DNA of 64,000 nucleotides, taken from NCBI RefSeq assembly GCF_014931605.1, contig NZ_CP053382.1, positions 1,736,001 to 1,800,000 of the forward strand, written 5' to 3'. The notes under the pieces were generated by a model. That model saw only the letters and a list, made by a program, of their open reading frames with translations. It was not told where the DNA came from and ran no database searches. The stretch comes from Halomonas sp. MCCC 1A13316. GTDB lineage: Bacteria > Pseudomonadota > Gammaproteobacteria > Pseudomonadales > Halomonadaceae. Of this stretch, positions 62,950-64,000 are shown one piece after another. Both the position numbers and the translations under genes were made by a program. The number at the start of each line of letters is the position of its first letter. Position 1 is the stretch's first letter.

Positions 62950-63486
62950 ATGACGCGGAAACGCACACTTTGGGGGTGGCTAGGGCCAATAGTACTGTTG
63001 GCAATGGCCGTCCCAGCCGCTGCCGCTGCACCGGAAGAGCCCGAGATCATCGGCAATATGGTTGGCCTGCTGGACGGAGAGGAGCGCGAATGGCTCATCG
63101 TGAGCCAGGACGCCGACTCCAATGCCACTTTCGCCGAACTTGGCGACCAGATTCAGATCGACCTGGTCGGCTTCGTCGATGAGGATGATTGGCGGGTACG
63201 AGATTCGCTTTCGCTCAGCATCACGCTGGTCGAGGGAGAAGTGACGAAGTTCGACGTACTGCATCCCATCGGCGCAACTACCATGCCTCCGGTGTTCACG
63301 TCAGACAACGCCAGCGTGCACCTGAAGCTGCATACCTTCGAGGTGCAGGGAAGCCAGGCTCACGTAATGGGCAGAGTGGAAGGAATCCTGGCCCTGCAGA
63401 AAGAGCTGGGTGAAGCCGCCATTGTAGACGAAGGTATCGGCATATCGGTGGAGTTCGATGCCGAAGCATCCCGTATCGAGTATTGA
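62950..63486 (+). CDS. secreted protein of unknown function
   Basis: The ATG at 62950 has GGGGGG upstream. The 178-residue product has a signal peptide (MTRKRTLWGWLGPIVLLAMA, cleavage near AAAAAPEE, about residue 27). The mature part is acidic and strand-rich (IIGNMVGLLDGEE, DQIQIDLVGFVDEDDW, DSLSLSITLVEGEV) and lacks cysteine. I recognise no family. Its 3' end overlaps the start of the methyltransferase gene by 29 bases, so the two may be one transcript. Confidence 0.65.
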   Translation: MTRKRTLWGWLGPIVLLAMAVPAAAAAPEEPEIIGNMVGLLDGEEREWLIVSQDADSNATFAELGDQIQIDLVGFVDEDDWRVRDSLSLSITLVEGEVTKFDVLHPIGATTMPPVFTSDNASVHLKLHTFEVQGSQAHVMGRVEGILALQKELGEAAIVDEGIGISVEFDAEASRIEY

Positions 63487-64000
63487 GCAACGTTTTTTCC
63501 GCCTTTCGTCATTGCTGGCCGAGTGTCAGTCGCTCTGGCGTCCGGCGCCATTCATGTATCGTCGACCTCCCTGGCAGGAGGCCTATCCGGAACTGGTCGA
63601 TGTTCTGCTGGGGCTGGACGATCTCCAGGTGGAGCGTCTGCAGGCCAACCCTTGGCAGAACTCGCCGCTGAGAAACTGGCTTCCGGTTGCCGAATTGGCC
63701 GAACTGGTGCGCCTGGCGCCGCTCACTGTCAAGGCCATGCCAATGGAGCAAGCCTGGGCGCAGCATGTGGGCGGCCGTAAATGGAAACAGATCGAGGCCT
63801 TCACTCGGCACCTCCACGTGGCCCCGCAAGATGGCCTGCTGGATTGGTGTGCTGGCAAGGGACACCTGTCCCGGGCACTCGCCCACTGCCATGCCGCCGA
63901 GGTCATTGCCCTGGAGTGGCAGGCGTCGCTGTGCGAGGAGGGGCGGCGCCTGGCGGCGGCACAGCTGGCCCCGGTGCGCATGAAACAGCAGGACGTCATG
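63458..64000 (+). CDS. SAM-dependent methyltransferase, partial
   Basis: An ATG at 63458 with GGTGGAG just upstream opens a frame that runs through the end of the window: 181 codons without a stop. The N-terminal part contains ERFFRLSSLLAECQSLWRPA and MYRRPPWQEAYPELVDVL, an organisation known from a group of larger uncharacterised methyltransferases. The SAM motif I is GLLDWCAGKGHLSRALA, followed by VIALEWQASLCEEGRRL (motif II region). The product is truncated by the window, not by mutation. Confidence 0.8.
   Translation, partial: MPKHPVSSIEQRFFRLSSLLAECQSLWRPAPFMYRRPPWQEAYPELVDVLLGLDDLQVERLQANPWQNSPLRNWLPVAELAELVRLAPLTVKAMPMEQAWAQHVGGRKWKQIEAFTRHLHVAPQDGLLDWCAGKGHLSRALAHCHAAEVIALEWQASLCEEGRRLAAAQLAPVRMKQQDVM

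Overview
The window is GC-rich gammaproteobacterial chromosome and fits a Halomonadaceae-type (Halomonas-like) organism. Grounds: the order lepA-lepB-rnc-era-recO-pdxJ-acpS, then a BarA-like kinase, cysM, rlmD, relA, mazG and ppc, plus an NhaD-type Na+/H+ antiporter and many codon-biased, tightly packed genes. No rRNA, tRNA, CRISPR array, prophage or intact insertion sequence was recognised. The genus is an inference from gene order and protein character, not from a search.

Layout. 1-6.4 kb: lepA, lepB, rnc, era, recO, pdxJ, acpS on one strand (translation, secretion, RNA processing, repair, PLP and acyl carrier protein), broken only by an imperfect inverted repeat between era and recO. 6.3-9.1 kb: BarA-like hybrid kinase on the other strand. 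9.2-17.3 kb: cysM, rlmD, relA, mazG, ppc, overlapping or nearly so, ending at a hairpin shared with a convergent peroxiredoxin. 18-25 kb: outer-membrane barrel, panE-like, topB, an ABC1 kinase and a SEC-C/TPR protein. 25-31.5 kb: ampG, rfaH, slyD-like, a 38-residue membrane protein with an FNR/ANR-like promoter, lytic transglycosylase, proS, a repeat element and a GNAT enzyme. 31.6-37.7 kb: lipoprotein, AmiD-like amidase, a DUF3307-SatD operon with an operator-like repeat cluster and a textbook LexA box upstream, a VWA/MoxR pair and a fatty-acid hydroxylase family protein. 37.7-47.8 kb: accessory region with a deletion scar joining two truncated genes (MocA-like and SRPBCC), small lipoprotein, hemerythrin, phosphoesterase, nhaD, DUF503, an orphan-terminator stretch, a six-repeat KGG protein, a K+ channel and a YbgA-like protein. 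47.8-64 kb: ABC exporter, an epimerase-SPW-VKOR fusion, a glutamine amidotransferase, yejK, a diguanylate cyclase, a YadGH-type ABC exporter, an unusual Nramp-like transporter, ppiC, DUF1330, SDR, GST, trxC, a GFA-family protein, a secreted unknown and a partial methyltransferase cut by the window end.

Themes. Stringent response and nucleotide hygiene sit together (relA-mazG); envelope work recurs (lepB, ampG, lytic transglycosylase, AmiD-like amidase); stress and redox functions recur (peroxiredoxin, KGG protein, hemerythrin, NhaD, trxC, GST). The most interesting candidate is the SatD-DUF3307 operon: it has its own sigma70-like promoter overlapped by GGTTAT/ATAACC repeats, SatD carries a C-terminal helix-turn-helix, and a perfect CTGT-N8-ACAG LexA site overlaps a second upstream promoter. 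This would make it a damage-inducible, autoregulated membrane system.
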